A stretch of 64,000 nucleotides of DNA, taken from contig CM052357.1 of assembly GCA_028551475.1 (NCBI GenBank), positions 15,051,931 to 15,115,930 of the forward strand, read 5' to 3'. Under the pieces are notes generated by a model. It saw only the letters and a list, made by a program, of their open reading frames with translations, was not told where the DNA came from and did not search any database. This stretch comes from Casuarina equisetifolia (lineage: Eukaryota > Streptophyta > Magnoliopsida > Fagales > Casuarinaceae). Positions 26,234 to 39,384 of the stretch are shown one piece after another; positions within the stretch are counted from its first letter, which is position 1; each line of letters starts with the position of its first letter. The position numbers were made by a program, and so were the translations under genes.

Positions 26234-26481
26234 GGAGCCTCGCACATAGAGAGAAGCACTGAGAACAAGATAAAGATCAAGCACTTTCAAAACCTTAATT
26301 ATGGTGCAGATGGAAAAAAAGGGTTGATAGTTCAGTTTAGAAGACCGAAACAAAGTGGAGTTTGAAGAAAGCTTGATAGTAGTTTGGATTAGAAGCACTA
26401 GTGAAGATGATGTGGTTCCGAAAGTTAGCTTGAAAGCTACAGCAAGTTGGTGGTAGACAATCTTCTGGTTGGGTCGAAGAA

Positions 26482-26484
<3 letters not shown>

Positions 26485-26525
<41 letters not shown>
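26485..26525. repeat. (GA)n microsatellite
   Basis: About 20 GA units on the plus strand, read as TC in the probable 5' UTR of the minus-strand WVD2-LIKE gene. Confidence 0.95.
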
Positions 26526-26530
<5 letters not shown>

Positions 26531-27083
26531 AATGTGGAAAAGAACACAAAGGATGACTAGTTTTTCAATGAGGTGCAGAGATGGAGAGAAGCCGCTAAAA
26601 TGACTTAACTGCCACTGGCTTAATCTGTAACTCCCAAGTTGCTGCAGTTTGAAATCTGAATGATGACGGAGGGAAGAAAAAGAAAGTCAACAACTTTTTC
26701 TTTGTCTTGCCTGGAGAAACAGAAAATTTACCAGGAAACAAGAAAATGAATTGTTTGTTTTCCCATGAAGCAAACAACCCGAGCTTAGGACTCGGCTAGG
26801 ATTCCTAAAGAAAATCCAACCCCTGTGCTGAAGAAGACGAGTTGAAATTAACAAATGACTCCATGACATTGTTTTTTTTTTTTTTTTTTTTGTAATGAAG
26901 CCAAATGGCTGCAAGTTTTGTTGACATCAGGTATGATTATGTTTTTGGATTATATTGAGAATGTTGTCAGGATATTCCATCTCAATGCTGTTCATTAAGT
27001 CTTGGGAGATAATGTTTGTATACTTGTGTATTTTTTATTTTGATATAGTTTTCATCTTTACGTGTATCTTAATCAAAATTATT

Positions 27084-27127
27084 CATATCATATCATATCA
27101 TATCATATCATATCATATCATATCATA
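27084..27127. repeat. (TATCA)n microsatellite
   Basis: Eight or so near-perfect pentanucleotide units in AT-rich intergenic DNA. Confidence 0.95.
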
Positions 27128-27520
27128 GTTGGTCTTCAAAATTATTCTAAGCAACGGTGCACAATCACTACTAAATAGATCCAAAGTGCCATCATTAACC
27201 GTAAGATTAAGGGGTGATTAAGAGAGATTAACATAATGGAGGAAGGGCATTCTGGTCAATCCGGCAGGAAGCCAATGATTGAAAGGCGAACATAAGCAAC
27301 TGTTGGAGAACGTGGGAAGACGAGGTCTGTGCGTGTTGGGGTCACAGGTGCTGGTTTGTATCCTGCCCATCATGACGTGGCACGACGGAGCCACATGATT
27401 GGCCTCCACGTTCGGCCGACGTCGACATGTGCCGCTTGACCTACCGCTCGTGAGCTGTCACAACGTGCGAGGGTGATAATGGGATGTGAGCCGTCGGATT
27501 GTGATAAGTATGCTTGCTTG

Positions 27521-27553
27521 TTTGTTTGTTTGTTTGTTTGTTTGTTTGTTTGT
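27521..27553. repeat. (TTTG)n microsatellite
   Basis: About eight TTTG units, preceded by two related GCTT units. Confidence 0.95.
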
Positions 27554-29290
27554 GAGGGGAAATGGGCTGCCAAGGCTGGCTTCTAACTTCCAGGCCTGCG
27601 GATATGTGCTTTTGTCAAATCCTGATCCGGCGGTGATCTTGCGCCGAAAAGGACTTAACATTTCCATATCCATCCCATCATCATCGTCGTCGTCATTAAT
27701 CTCACCTATTTCTACTTATCATATTTGTATAATTCTATTATTAACACAAAATCTGATTAATACATTTGATGCATTTCTGTCATTAAATCACTAGTAGCAA
27801 ACCCCATGACCAAAAATTAATGATTAGAACAAGTCACTTGAGATAAATATGTCTATGCTTACAAGTCAAGGAATTTATTATAAGCATTGAGTTGTTTGCA
27901 TTAAAAAACACAATGCATGTGCTTAATAGGTTAATTGGAAAATCTATGAAGATTTTGTTGACAGCTTCTAAGCTAATTTTGTGCTAACGACTTAATGGGT
28001 AATAGCTTGAGTGGAGATTCCACATGTTATTTAAAAAAAATATAATATATATATATATATATATATCAACAAGTCTCCATTGGAAATGTCAAATCCACAC
28101 TTATAATATCTTCAGAAAAACGTAGAAAAGATGACAGGTATCTATCATCTTGTTCGCAAACAGTGGGCCGTTTCCTTGCATTTTCTGATTCAAAGATTTA
28201 AGGTCCACTTGCAATCGTAAATCACACAGAGAACACCTTTCAGATTAAAGCTCAGATGCATAACAACGCACATAACTCACACAAACTAAAACGTCGTTTC
28301 AACTTGTTTTCCTTCCATCTTCATGCCATCCATGCCCTCCATGCCCTCCAACTAGGTTTAGCACGAATAATCATAACTATGATCATTACATCCTAGTGTT
28401 TCCACCGTCTTTTATATTCGATCATGAAGTTGGTTGTTGGGACGAGTGGTGTTTGACAAATTCCTTAGATAAACAACAGCTGGGACAAGCATTTTTATGA
28501 ACAGATTAAACTACCGGTGGGAATATATTTCCTGTACCATAATAGCAAGCCCAAATCCCACTGATTTGTTTGGTGAAATTTCATTATCCCATTACTCCTT
28601 GCACCAATTTGACAGCGACAATACCCTTGTTCACACTTCCATGGCCTTGTATGTTTCATAAAAGATCTAATAAATCCATGTCGATTATCATCCGGCCTAG
28701 GAAAGAGCATGATTACGTTGTCAAGCCCATAATTTGTTCAGGCAGTTGTCTCCTCTCCTCTGGTCAGAGGCTTTCCCACTAGTTATGTTGTCATTTTTTA
28801 ATAAAATATAAAACTGGTATTATATCCTTTTTGAATCTTCAAAAAAGTTATATTTTTTTGTGTAAAGTTCTACGCATAAAAGTAATACAGAGATCTATTA
28901 TTATTAACTTTATGCATTATCTACCTATGGAAGTTTGATTCAGTACATAGGTTAAAGCCTATTTATGCATTAAATTTCTACTCCATATAACACGAGAAAG
29001 GACAACATAATTGAAAAACTATAAAACAACATATAAGTGAACTATTGACACTAAAGTTACATTATCCACCCAATGGAGATTTGGTTTCTGGTCTGTCATT
29101 GAAGGATAAGTAAGGGAACCTGAAAGTAGATTGATCGTTAATTAATTTGATTGCAATCTTTATTTTTATCTTTTGCAACGTGTATGTTTCCCTACTTATC
29201 CTGCGCTCTTGCTTTGGGACACCATCCCATCATATGTGTCTTCATCTCGTCCATACTCGAGGGGGAAGGATTTTATATATTAATATATGC

Positions 29291-29321
<31 letters not shown>

Positions 29322-29362
29322 AAAGATTTCTAATCCTTTTGGACTTTAAAGAAACAAGTAAT

Positions 29363-32300
29363 CCTTTTGTAGGTCTTGAAGGTGTTGAAGGAGAAAACAC
29401 TATACCCCCAGACAAATGATCATATTCTCATGGAATGTCAGGGGCTTGAATAAAAGCCCTAAACAAAAGGAGGTACGAGAAGTTATCAAGAATGCTAAAG
29501 CTGACATTGTCTTTCTATTAGAACACAAAATAAAAGAAGATAAAGCACAATGGGTGATAGATTCTCTTTTTTCCCCAATGGGGTTTTATCCATAATTATA
29601 GAGATAATGAAAATGGTAGGATTTAGATTGTATGGAAAAAGCCACAGCTCAACATCACAGTGCTTAGTAGTTCTAAACAGGTAGTGAATTGTAAGTGGAA
29701 GAGGGACATGAAGTATGGTACTTATCTGCCATCTATGCAGCAAATGCAGCGAATGAACGAAAGGATCTTTGGAGTAACCTCACACAATGTTATAACAGAT
29801 ATGGAAAGAACACTCAATGGCTACTAGTAGGGGATTTTAATACAGTGAGGAATCTAAATGAGAGGGTTAGTGTAGCTAGTAGATGGATAGAAGGAATAGA
29901 AGATTTCAACAAGTTCATAAGTGATGCAGAACTTATAGAACCAAACTTTGTAGGACCGCTCCTATCATGGACGAACAAAGGTAAAGGAATAGGGTTCAAA
30001 GGCAGTAAATTAGATAGATGTTTGGTAAACCCTAAATGGCTGCAAAGTAATATGAATTTCTCCATTGAATTTAGTACTCCTGAATTGTCAAATCACAGTC
30101 CTTGCATTATCAAGGTGGGCAATAATAGAGCAAGTCAGAAAAGGACTTTTAGGTTTTTCAACTTTTGGCCAGACAACCCCCAATTTATGACAATAGTGAA
30201 GAATATTTGGCAACAAAGGGTTGATGGCACTATAATGTACAGAATAATGATAAAGTTGAAGGAAATGAAAAAAGAGTTGAGAAAGCTAAATAGAGAGGAA
30301 TTTGGAGAACTATCAAGGAAAACAGAGGTAGCAAGGAAGCAGCTACAAATAGCACAAGCAAAGCTCTTTGATGATCCTTCAAATACCCAATTGCGCAATG
30401 AAGAAAAGGAGTGGTTAGAAAAGTTACTAATATATAGCAAGCATGAAGAAATACTTCTGAAGCAAAAATCAAGGAATAATTGGCTGAAAGAGGGAGATTG
30501 TAATAGTAAAGTCTTTTTTGGAAGCATGATGAATAGGAGAGCAAAAAATCACATTGTCAAGTTGGAATTAGATGATGGGCAACTTACTGAAGATCCTGAA
30601 ATGATAAAGAACAAAATTCTAAATTATTATCAAAACTTGCTAGGGAGGGCAAACCAACCTCAACCATCAGAAACAAGATTAAGAGAGTTATTTCCTATGG
30701 AAATTCCAGAAGAGATAAAGAGAAGCCTTATAGCAGACGTTCAAAGAGAAGATATACAAAAGGTCCTTAAACTTTTGGTGATTACAAAGCTCTAGGTCCT
30801 GATGGATATAATAGCTTCTTCTTCAAGAAAGCATGGAGTATTATAGGGAGTGACATAGAAGATGCAGTAATAGCTTTCTTTCAAAGGAGACAGCTACTGC
30901 GAAGCATAAATTCAACAGTAATCTCTCTTGTCCCTAAGAAAATTAATGCCACCAATATGAAAGATTTTAGACCAATATCTTGTTGCAATGTGTTGTACAA
31001 GATCATATCTAAAATTGTGGCAAGAAGACTAAGTTTAGCTTTGCCTCATTTCATACATCCGTGTCAGACAGCTTTTGTGCCAGGAAGGAACATTAAGGAA
31101 AATATTTTGTTGTGTCAAGAGTTAATGCACAATTATCACAAAGATATTCATGGGAAAAGGGTGGCAATTAAGGTTGATATTATGAAAGCATATGATTCAA
31201 TAGACTGGAATGCAATCCTAAATACACTGAAAGTTTTGAAGTTCCCAGACAAATTTAGATTGCTGATTGAAAGCTGCATCACTACTGTGGGATATTCTGT
31301 GAACATCAATGGCTCTCATACAGGTTTTTTTAAGGGGGCAAAGGGACTTAGACAAGGAGACCCTCTCTCTCCTTTTCTCTTTGTTATTGTGATGGAGATT
31401 CTTAACAGAATTATACAAAATAAAGTATCTTCTGGAAGGTTTAAATTTCACTGGAAATGCGCCAAAGAAAAGATCACTCATTTATGCTTTGCTGATGATC
31501 TCTTTTTGTTTGCTCATGGAGATATTGAGTCCATATTATGTTTACTAGATGCTATGCAAGAGTTTGAAGATATAACAGGTTTGAAGATGCATCCAGAGAA
31601 GTGTCAAATTTTCTTTTCAGGCTTGTTAGAACAGGAAAAGGCTCTAATACTTGATCATATTCCTATCCAAGAAGGCCAACTTCCCATAAAATACTTAGGA
31701 GTACCATTGATTACTAAAAGACTCTCCAATCTAGATTGTACTATCCTGACAGAAAAGACATTGAGAAGAATTGAAGGTTGGGAGTCTAAGCATATTAGTT
31801 ATGGGGGGAGACTGCAGCTAGCCAAAAGTGTTCTGTTCTCATTGCAAACATATTGGATGCAAATTTTTCTACTGCCAAAACAGACCCTTTATGAAATTGA
31901 AAAAAGGATTAGAACTTTCCTTTGGACAGGTAAATCTAATGGACGATGTGTAGCGAAAATGGCATGGAAAGAAGTTTGCTGGCCTAAAGTTTCTGGAGGA
32001 CTAGGTTTGATAGACATTCACACTTGGAATAAAGCAGCAATTGGAAAACTCCTATGGTCTCTTGTGCACCCCAATTCAAACTCCTTATGGGTTAAATGGA
32101 TGATAACAGAAAATTTGAAGGAAAGGAATGTATTAGAAGTTGAGATGAAATGATCACTAGCTTGGAGTTTTAGGAATATTTTACAAGTAAGAAGTGAACT
32201 AACACAACTAGTGACAGACTCAGAATACAATATTGCCAAGAGTTATGTAGCACTAAGAGAGAACAGAGAAGATTCCAAATGGGCAACACTTGTTTGGAAA

Positions 32301-32882
32301 GAAGGAGTACCGAAGCATAATTTTATATGTTGGATCATTTTAAGAGACAAACTATCCACAGCAGATCGGGTGGCAAAATGGAATAGTTCAGTGAATCTAC
32401 GATGCAACCTCTGCCAACAAGAAGAAGAATCACATGAACATTTATTTTTTAAGTGCAGGTTCACAAACTACATCTGGAAGGCTTTGTTAGGCATGAATGG
32501 ATTAACTCGAAGAATTGAACATTGGAGAGTTGAAATATATTGGATGATCAACACTGTTAAGAGGAAGAGCTTTGTAGCTACTTTGCTTAGTATATCTTTC
32601 AAGGCTGTATTGTATCACATTTGGATCGAAAGGAATAGAAGAAGATTCAGCAATACAAGTCTAGAAAACTCAACCATTATTGCTAAAATCAAGAAGGATG
32701 TGAGAGGCAAGATTTCATCTACCAGAGGAGTCAAGCTTACAAATTGTAATAAATTTTTACAAGAGCTTTGGAATTTGCCAAGTGCAATATTTGAGCTTAG
32801 ATGATGATATTTTGTAATCAAACAATCTTGTAAATTTTTTATGAGTGATATATAATTTGACCTTTCACCAAAAAAAAAAAAA
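29363..32882 (+). mobile_element. Plant L1-type LINE, 5'-truncated
   Basis: Non-LTR retrotransposon ending in an A run (32870-32882). Only the second ORF is represented: endonuclease, reverse transcriptase and a C-terminal zinc-binding region. The usual first ORF is missing, so the copy is 5'-truncated. A short direct repeat, AAGTAAT, lies at 29356-29362 and right after the A run (32881-32887, overlapping it); it may be a target-site duplication but is only 7 bp. Confidence 0.9.
29416..32804 (+). pseudogene. LINE ORF2 (endonuclease, reverse transcriptase), broken
   Basis: ATG at 29416 begins the apurinic endonuclease domain (SWNVRGLNKSPKQKEV); WLLVGDFNTV at about 29820 and ELSNHSPCI near 30085 are further endonuclease motifs. 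Reverse transcriptase motifs are KALGPDGYNSFFFKKAW (about 30787), DFRPISCCNVLYKI (30963), AFVPGRNI, KVDIMKAYDSIDW, LRQGDPLSPFLF and the catalytic FADD in LCFADDLFLFAHG (about 31484). A zf-RVT-like block (CNLCQQEEESHEHLFFKC) lies near 32405. The frame is interrupted: stops and shifts between about 29590 and 29700 in the endonuclease, a shift near 30775 before the polymerase, and a stop at 32151 before the zinc-binding part. It cannot encode an intact protein. Confidence 0.88.
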
Positions 32883-33640
32883 GTAATGAACTTGAATTGT
32901 CAGGAATAGGTGGCACGAATCTTGAGGAGCTTTGACCTCTGTCTGTTGACCGTGAGTTAATTGTGTGTGGACTGTGCGTTAGCGTAACTTTAACCGCACT
33001 TGCAATTACGTGACACTAGGGCTTCTTAGAAATGGCGCTGAAATGGCCACCAAAAAAGTCACCCTACCCACTGTGGGGGACCGTGGACGGTTGGGGAACA
33101 CGATGGATGGGCCGATCGGGTCGTTGGCGATCCTAGAAGCTCCGGAAAGCAACTTCTTCCTCATAAGTCATATAGCTCATCGCTTGATCGGGCTGCACCA
33201 TTCATGGAGGTTGAGCAGCTACCAGATATTCCAATGGTAGAGATGACTAGGAATGATTCGGCAGAGATTAGTGGAATCCACAATGTGATCTTCACCAACG
33301 AGGAACTGGATGCAAGACAATCTACCATTTGTCTGCTGTGGAATGACATACAGCAGACAAGCTTGATCCAACATTGATGGTAGTATTTGGTAATCCAAAC
33401 CTTGATCCCCATGACGGGGTCTCTAGGATCCGCCGTCTAAGTCAGTGTTTAAAATTGTTGAAGACTAATTCTTGAGGTGCCTCTTCTCCCAAGTAATTTG
33501 GCATCAATATGATCCGCTCTAACTTGGTAATCAAGTCAACAAAGCCTAGAGATAATCTCGTTATCATGCTTGAACATCACTAATAAATGTGCCTACGTGA
33601 TAATATTGTAGAATTTGGTCATGTCTTGCGGAAGGACTGA
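32883..33640. other. Non-repeat stretch with an unrecognised open frame
   Basis: This stretch has more even base composition than its neighbours. On the plus strand a frame of roughly 75 codons ending at 33377 contains APFMEVEQLPDIPMVEMTR, which reads like protein but matches nothing I know; a second frame at 33010-33240 overlaps it. A 22-base block at 33331-33352 is identical to one in RPAP2 intron 4. It may be a gene fragment or part of an old repeat. Confidence 0.3.
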
Positions 33641-34825
33641 CGTGTCAAGTCGAAGCATCGTCCCACACTTGAAAACCAGCATAATAATAATGATAATAAG
33701 AAATTTCTAGGAATGAAAACCCAAAATAAAGCAAAAAAAGAAAAAGGGAAAATTAAGAAAGCCGCTCCTCTTTCGTTCTATCCCTCTAGCTTATAGAAGC
33801 CTGTGGAATCCCAGTTGCTTTTTGATTTCCCTCCACTGATCTCCAAATTCCTTCTCTCGGGCAGCCTTCAATTCTTTCTTGTTTGTTCTTCTCTCTGGTT
33901 CAATTGTATTATGGTCTAGCTTTCCTTTTCAATGCATGTTTGAGGATTCCTATAAATTGGAATCGTTTGTATAGTTTTGGTATTGAAATTAAATAACCAT
34001 TTCCAAAGGTTAGGGTTTTGTGTTCTTTAGTTGTTCTTAAGAAAATTAAGAATTTAATCGAATTCTTGTTTTTCAATTTGGTATCCAAAGCCACTCAACC
34101 ACTACCCTGACCGATCCTCCTTCAATTTCATCAAAATGGCCCATACATAACTCGATTTCGCTCCCAACCAACTTGCAGTTCATGTTTCAACCGAAAATAT
34201 TTCAATTCTAGCTTAAAGGACCAAATTATTTGGTTTGGAAAGCCTACATATTGCCCTATCTTCGCGCCACCAAATTGCTACCCATTGTGGGTGGATCGCT
34301 TCTCTGTCTTGTTGAGTTCTCCACCACCACTGATGTTGAAGGCTTTATAATCCGGATCACTAACCCGGATTACATTGAAAGGATAAAGCATGATCAAATT
34401 GCACTAGGGCTGCTTCTCAGCCTGTTCGGATGTGATCGTCAGCCAATTAATGAAACAGGAGACCGCGTTTAATGTTTAGCGAGCCTTAGTGGTAGAATTT
34501 ACCGCTCAAAGCAGTGCTCGAGCCTTTATTCTTCGGTTGCGTCTCCAAGCAATTAGCAAAGGACATTAGTCAGTGTCTGAATTTCTTCAAGAAATCAGCT
34601 CTATGGTTATGAACTTGTCAGCATGGGTGAGATAATTTCTGACAATGAATATCTCACCCACTTATTCTGCGGTCTCGGAACTCCCTACGCATTGCTCGCC
34701 ATCGCAATATCTATCCACACTTAGATCAATGGCCTCACCAGAGAAGATTTGTGGGGCCTCATTCTCACTCAAGAGGCCTAATTGGAGCTTTAATTGCCAC
34801 ATCTTTCACTTATAAGGAACCTTCA
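33641..34825 (+). mobile_element. Ty1-copia fossil, 5' part (leader and gag)
   Basis: Plus-strand Ty1-copia remnant. A primer-site-like TGGTATCC lies at 34079, and a gag-like region follows (LFGLESL and WKAYILPYLRATKLL blocks, about 34200-34800). The left limit is uncertain and no matching right terminal repeat was found. It is broken in many places and stops where the minus-strand copia element begins. Old by the state of its gag. Confidence 0.6.
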
Positions 34826-36272
34826 TGTAAGGTTTAATGGCTAACTAAGAAGAGGGGAAGGGTAGGGGGGGGGGAGAGGGGGGTTGAATTGGTTATCAAG
34901 GTTTCTTTGTTCCTATTTATGAATTCAATCAATTATCGATAACAAACATTCAAACATATAGATAGAAGCAAAAATATACACAATTTTACATGGTGGTTTG
35001 GCCCTTGTCACATACTTCCACTTTTCTCCTTAAACACAATCGATTAAAGTTTACTTTACTTCAAAGCTAGGAGATTAACCTCTCCTACACTTTCTAACTC
35101 CTCTTTATGGAGTTAACTTATCCACAGTTATAATAAAAAGGTTGAACCAACCTCAATACAACAACAAATCCTCAAATGTGTAATGTTTGTGAGGAATATT
35201 GCTAATAAGTGAGCTAATTGAAGATATACAAACTTAATTCAAACTTTAATCATGAAACCCCTAGTTATATCAAAGTTAGGGTTTCAGATTTACAAAGGAG
35301 TTTATGTGCAAACAATAATCTAAGCGTAATTAGCATATAAAAAACTTAATCTAATAGTGAATATCCAAAAATATCATAGTCAAAAGAATATCACCTAAGA
35401 TTTGAACTTTCTGTATAGATCTATGGAGAATGTTATGAATATGTAAGCTTCAATTTTTCTCAATATTTCAATAAGATTTTTGTCTCTTCTTTTAAACAAC
35501 TTAAAAGCATCTCTCTTATAGAAGAACTGAAGCCAAATAGCTTTTTCAGGGTTTCTGTTCAAACTTGAGAAGCCCATTGTGAATAATCTTGTTGAGATGT
35601 GAGAGAAACTCCATCAAACAGTAGTGTAGATAACAATTGATCATCCTTATAGCCATTTTGACATTTCTATCACTTTAGAATTCTTCTCATTGAAGAATCA
35701 ATGATAGAGAGTAAGGCGAAAGAGAGAAGGCACTCGACTTTTTGGTAACCCTTTTAGGGTTCAAATGAGTCTCCACATCATGAAGACTTAAGAGACTTCT
35801 CCTTAAGTAAAATGACGTTGTAGCTAGTTAATGAGATAACAGACATTTTGGACTTGCGGGCTTATCTTGTGGGCTTGTGGGATAAGTTTACGAGCTGAGC
35901 TTGCTCCTAAAAGCTTGACCCAATTGAATAGTTACCTTCATTTAAGCATGGACTAGCTAGACAAAAATCAATCATCATAATCTTGATTTTGATGTACCTA
36001 CAATTGCATAAATAAAAGTATCAATTTTCCTTTAAATATTCAAACATTTCTTTGGCCTTATAGAATATTTTTCAAGGTATTGTATGAGGTCAATTTATGA
36101 AGGAATGTAGGAACCCCACTAATTTATGATATCATTTATTGATATTATAATTTGCACACCTTTTACTTCCTTGATGTTCAATATTGCATATAATCATATG
36201 AAAAAAAAAACATTTTTACAAACATTATATGCAACCAATATTTTGTCACAACAAAACATACCTTTTTCAACA
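34826..36272 (-). repeat. 3' LTR of the nested-host copia element
   Basis: 1447 bp, TG...CA ends. It is longer than the other LTR without its insertion. It opens on the plus strand with a G-rich tract and GGGTTGAATTGG, a pattern shared with the solo LTR at 41339-42432. Confidence 0.85.
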
Positions 36273-39200
36273 ATCTCTCCCTTTTCTATGATGACAAAAT
36301 TTTCAAAGTTTAAGCATATAATAGCACATGTTATTAATCAACTGATCAAGATTTGCATTTCAACATATGGCATGTTCATGTGTCAATATCATGTGTTTCA
36401 TTGATCATGGCAACCATCATGTGGAGATATGTGTATTTCCAAACATCATACAAGAAATGGAACATCATACATTATCCCACTTTCTGCACTGTAAGTCATA
36501 AATGGAACATTCATGTGTTAAATAAATACTATCTTTCATGCCCTATCTTTGTTATCTTTCTCCCTTTTTTTGTCATAAGCAAAAATGATAAGCAACAAAA
36601 TTAAAGGCTACGAGAAAGTGCAGAAAAATTTACTTGATCAAAAGACTCAGATACATAATGCTCCCTTTTAAAGTAAGAGCTTGGATGGAGAAATAAAAAT
36701 GTAGAGTAAAGTAGAACAAAGCACATTCAAGAATTATATGCAAGTAGGGACATACCAAGCTTTCTTCAAAGAGTATAAAATCTTTCTTTGTCTAATGGTG
36801 GTGAAAATATTAGCTAATTGTTGATTAGTATGCACAAATTTAAGAGTAATGTCATTTTTCTGCACAGGTCTCCAATAAAGTGATGTCGAATTTCAATATG
36901 CTTGGTTTTAGAGTGTTGTATAGGGTTATTTATCAAATTTATAGAACTAGTGTTATCATATTTTAATGGAACATTTGAAGGTTAATGCCATAATCTTCTA
37001 ATTGTTGTTTTATCCACAGAATTTGAGTACAACAACTAGAGTGTTGTATAGGGTTCTTTGTCAAATTTATAGTATTAGTGTTATTACATTTTAATGAAAC
37101 ATTTGAAGAGTTAATGCCGTAATCTTTTAATTGTTGTTTTATCCACAGAATTTAAGCATAATAGCTAGCAACAACAATATATTCAGCCTCAATAGAGGCT
37201 AATGTTACATTATTTTGCCTTTTAGAGTACTAAGAAACAATCATGTTCCTAAGGAAGTGGCAAGCACCACTTGTGCTTTTCCTATCTATTTTGCATCTAG
37301 CATAATCAAAGTCACTAAAAGCATGGAGAACTAAAGTTGTAACTCTAGAATACCAAATTTCTAGATTGACGGTTCTTTTAAGTATCTAAATATTCTTTTA
37401 ACTATAGTTAAGTATTGTTCCTTAGGATTAGATTGATATCTAGCACACAAGCGCACACTAATTCCTTGTTCATCATGTGATAGAGATGTGGATGTACTCA
37501 TAGGAGCATCTATCAGTTTAGCATCATGCATTTTGAATTTCTTAAGCAGTTCATTTGTATACTTAGTTTGACTTATAAAGATTCCTTTACTAGTTCACTT
37601 GATTTGCAAACCTAAGAAATAAGTTAATTCACCCATTAAACTCACCTTAAATTCATGTTGCATAGAATCAGCAAATTGGTCACACATAATAGAATTCGTA
37701 GAACCAAACACAATATCATCAACATATATTTGAACAATCAAGATGTCTTTTCCTTGTGATTTAATGAACAAAGTATTGTCTACTTTACCTTTTCTAAATC
37801 CAGTTTTAATTAGGAAAGTACTTAATTTGTTAGATCAGGCTTGTGGGGCTTGTTTAAGTCCATATAAAGCTTTGGAAAGCTTGAATACATGATTTGGACA
37901 AGTTTGATCTTTAAATCCAGGTAGTTGTTTAACATATACTTTTTCTTTTACAATTCCATTCAGAAATGCACTCTTTACATTCATTTGAAAAAAGGTAAAG
38001 TTTATACAATAAACAAAAGCTAGCAACAATCGGATTGCTTCTAATCTAGCTACTAGTGCAAAAGTTTCATCATAGGTCAATTCTTTCTTCTTGACTATAT
38101 CCTTGTGTGACCAATCTAGCCTTATTTCTAGTTATGATTCCATTTTCATCTAGCTTTTTTCTATACACCCATTTTGTACCATATACCAAGTGATTGTGTG
38201 GTCTAGGAACTAGGTTCCAAACTTTGCTCCTTTCAAACTGATTTAGTTCTTCTTGCATTGCAAGAAACCAATTTTCATCTTCAAAGGCCTTTTCTGTTTT
38301 CTTTGGCTCAAGTTGAGACGAGAAAGCTTGATGTTCACATGTGTTGTGATATCTAGATCTTGTGCTTACTCTATTTGTAAGATCTTCTAAGATATGTTGT
38401 TGATCTACCTCACTTCTAACTCTAGGGAAAGAAAAATCTCTTGTATCTAACTCCCTTTCAACTCTAGGTACACTTCTATCATTGTATTGTTGTTCATTTG
38501 AATTCAGATCATAATCATATTCAAATTGTACATAAATAGATTCTTCTACCACTAGAGTTCTTTTATTGAGACTTTATATGCTTTGTTAGTATGAGAGTAA
38601 CCAATAAATATGCCCTCATCACTCATGGAATCTAACTTCCTAAGGGACTCTTTACTATGATTTAATACAAAACATTTACTTCCAAACACATGAAAGTATG
38701 AAATGTTGGATTTCTTACCAAAGAATAATTCAAATGGAGTCTTTTTCAAGATTGGTCTTAAGAATCCTCGATTTGAAATATAACAAGCTATACTTACAGC
38801 TTCTCCCTAGAAATGTTTAGGAAGGTTATAGTCCTAGACATTTCTTGGAGTGTCTTATTTTTCTTTCTACAACACTATTTTGTTATGGTATTTGAGAAGC
38901 TAAAAAATTATGAGAAATACCATTCTTGGAGCAGAATTTCTCAAACAGGTGGTTGTCAAACTCACCCCCATGATCTGTCCTAATCTTAATTATAGTGAGA
39001 TCTTTTTCTTTTTGAATCATTTTAGAGAAATTAGCAAATTTCTCAAATGCTTCATCTTTCCTAGCAAGTAGATATACCTATGTATATCTTGTATAATCAT
39101 CTATTATGATTAAGGCATAATATTTACCACTTATTGGTAGCCATTCTTAAAGGACCAAACATATTCATATGTATGAGTTTTAAAGGTCTTGATGTAAACA

Positions 39201-39384
39201 CCATTTGCTTTGGTGTAAAGCTACTTTTTGTATGTTTACCCTTTCATAGGCATCACACAATTTCTTTTAATCCCTAACTAAACCATTCTTGCATAGTTTT
39301 TCTATCAACCCTAAACTAGCATGTCCAAGTTTTCTATGCCACAGCCAAGCATCAATATTATAATTCACAATCAAACATGCATGT

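Larger units (their letters stand above)
24761..26620 (-). promoter_or_regulatory. Leader, leader intron and promoter region of the WVD2-LIKE gene
   Basis: Reading the minus strand, CTGCAG next to 24796 is a good acceptor 36 bases before the start codon, so a leader intron is likely. The leader exon probably lies near 26400-26600, where the minus strand is CT-rich and holds the TC microsatellite at 26485-26525. Between 24800 and 26400 no coding potential was recognised. The transcript start is a guess. Confidence 0.45.
26621..29362. other. Intergenic region with several microsatellites
   Basis: No gene was recognised. It holds a T run (26871-26891), a TATCA pentanucleotide array (27084-27127), a TTTG array (27521-27553) and TA runs near 28043-28066 and 29288-29312. 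A higher-GC patch at about 27230-27660 contains ACGT-core elements such as TGACGTGGCA near 27375, which resemble bZIP/ABRE sites, but no gene start was found next to it. Confidence 0.5.

Noticed and set aside
26337-26549. Minus-strand frame with a Ser-Leu repeat
   Set aside because: Produced by the GA/TC microsatellite; it lies in the probable leader of the WVD2-LIKE gene.
27084-27553. Short regular arrays considered as a CRISPR-like or satellite array
   Set aside because: They are simple tetra- and pentanucleotide microsatellites without spacers, in a plant nuclear context.
30135-30544. Minus-strand Phe/Leu/Ser-rich frames within the LINE
   Set aside because: Antisense shadows of the Lys/Glu-rich linker between endonuclease and reverse transcriptase.
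34861-34887. G-rich tract at the LTR start considered as a G-quadruplex regulator
   Set aside because: The equivalent LTR at 52508 has only a short G run, so it is better explained as local slippage.
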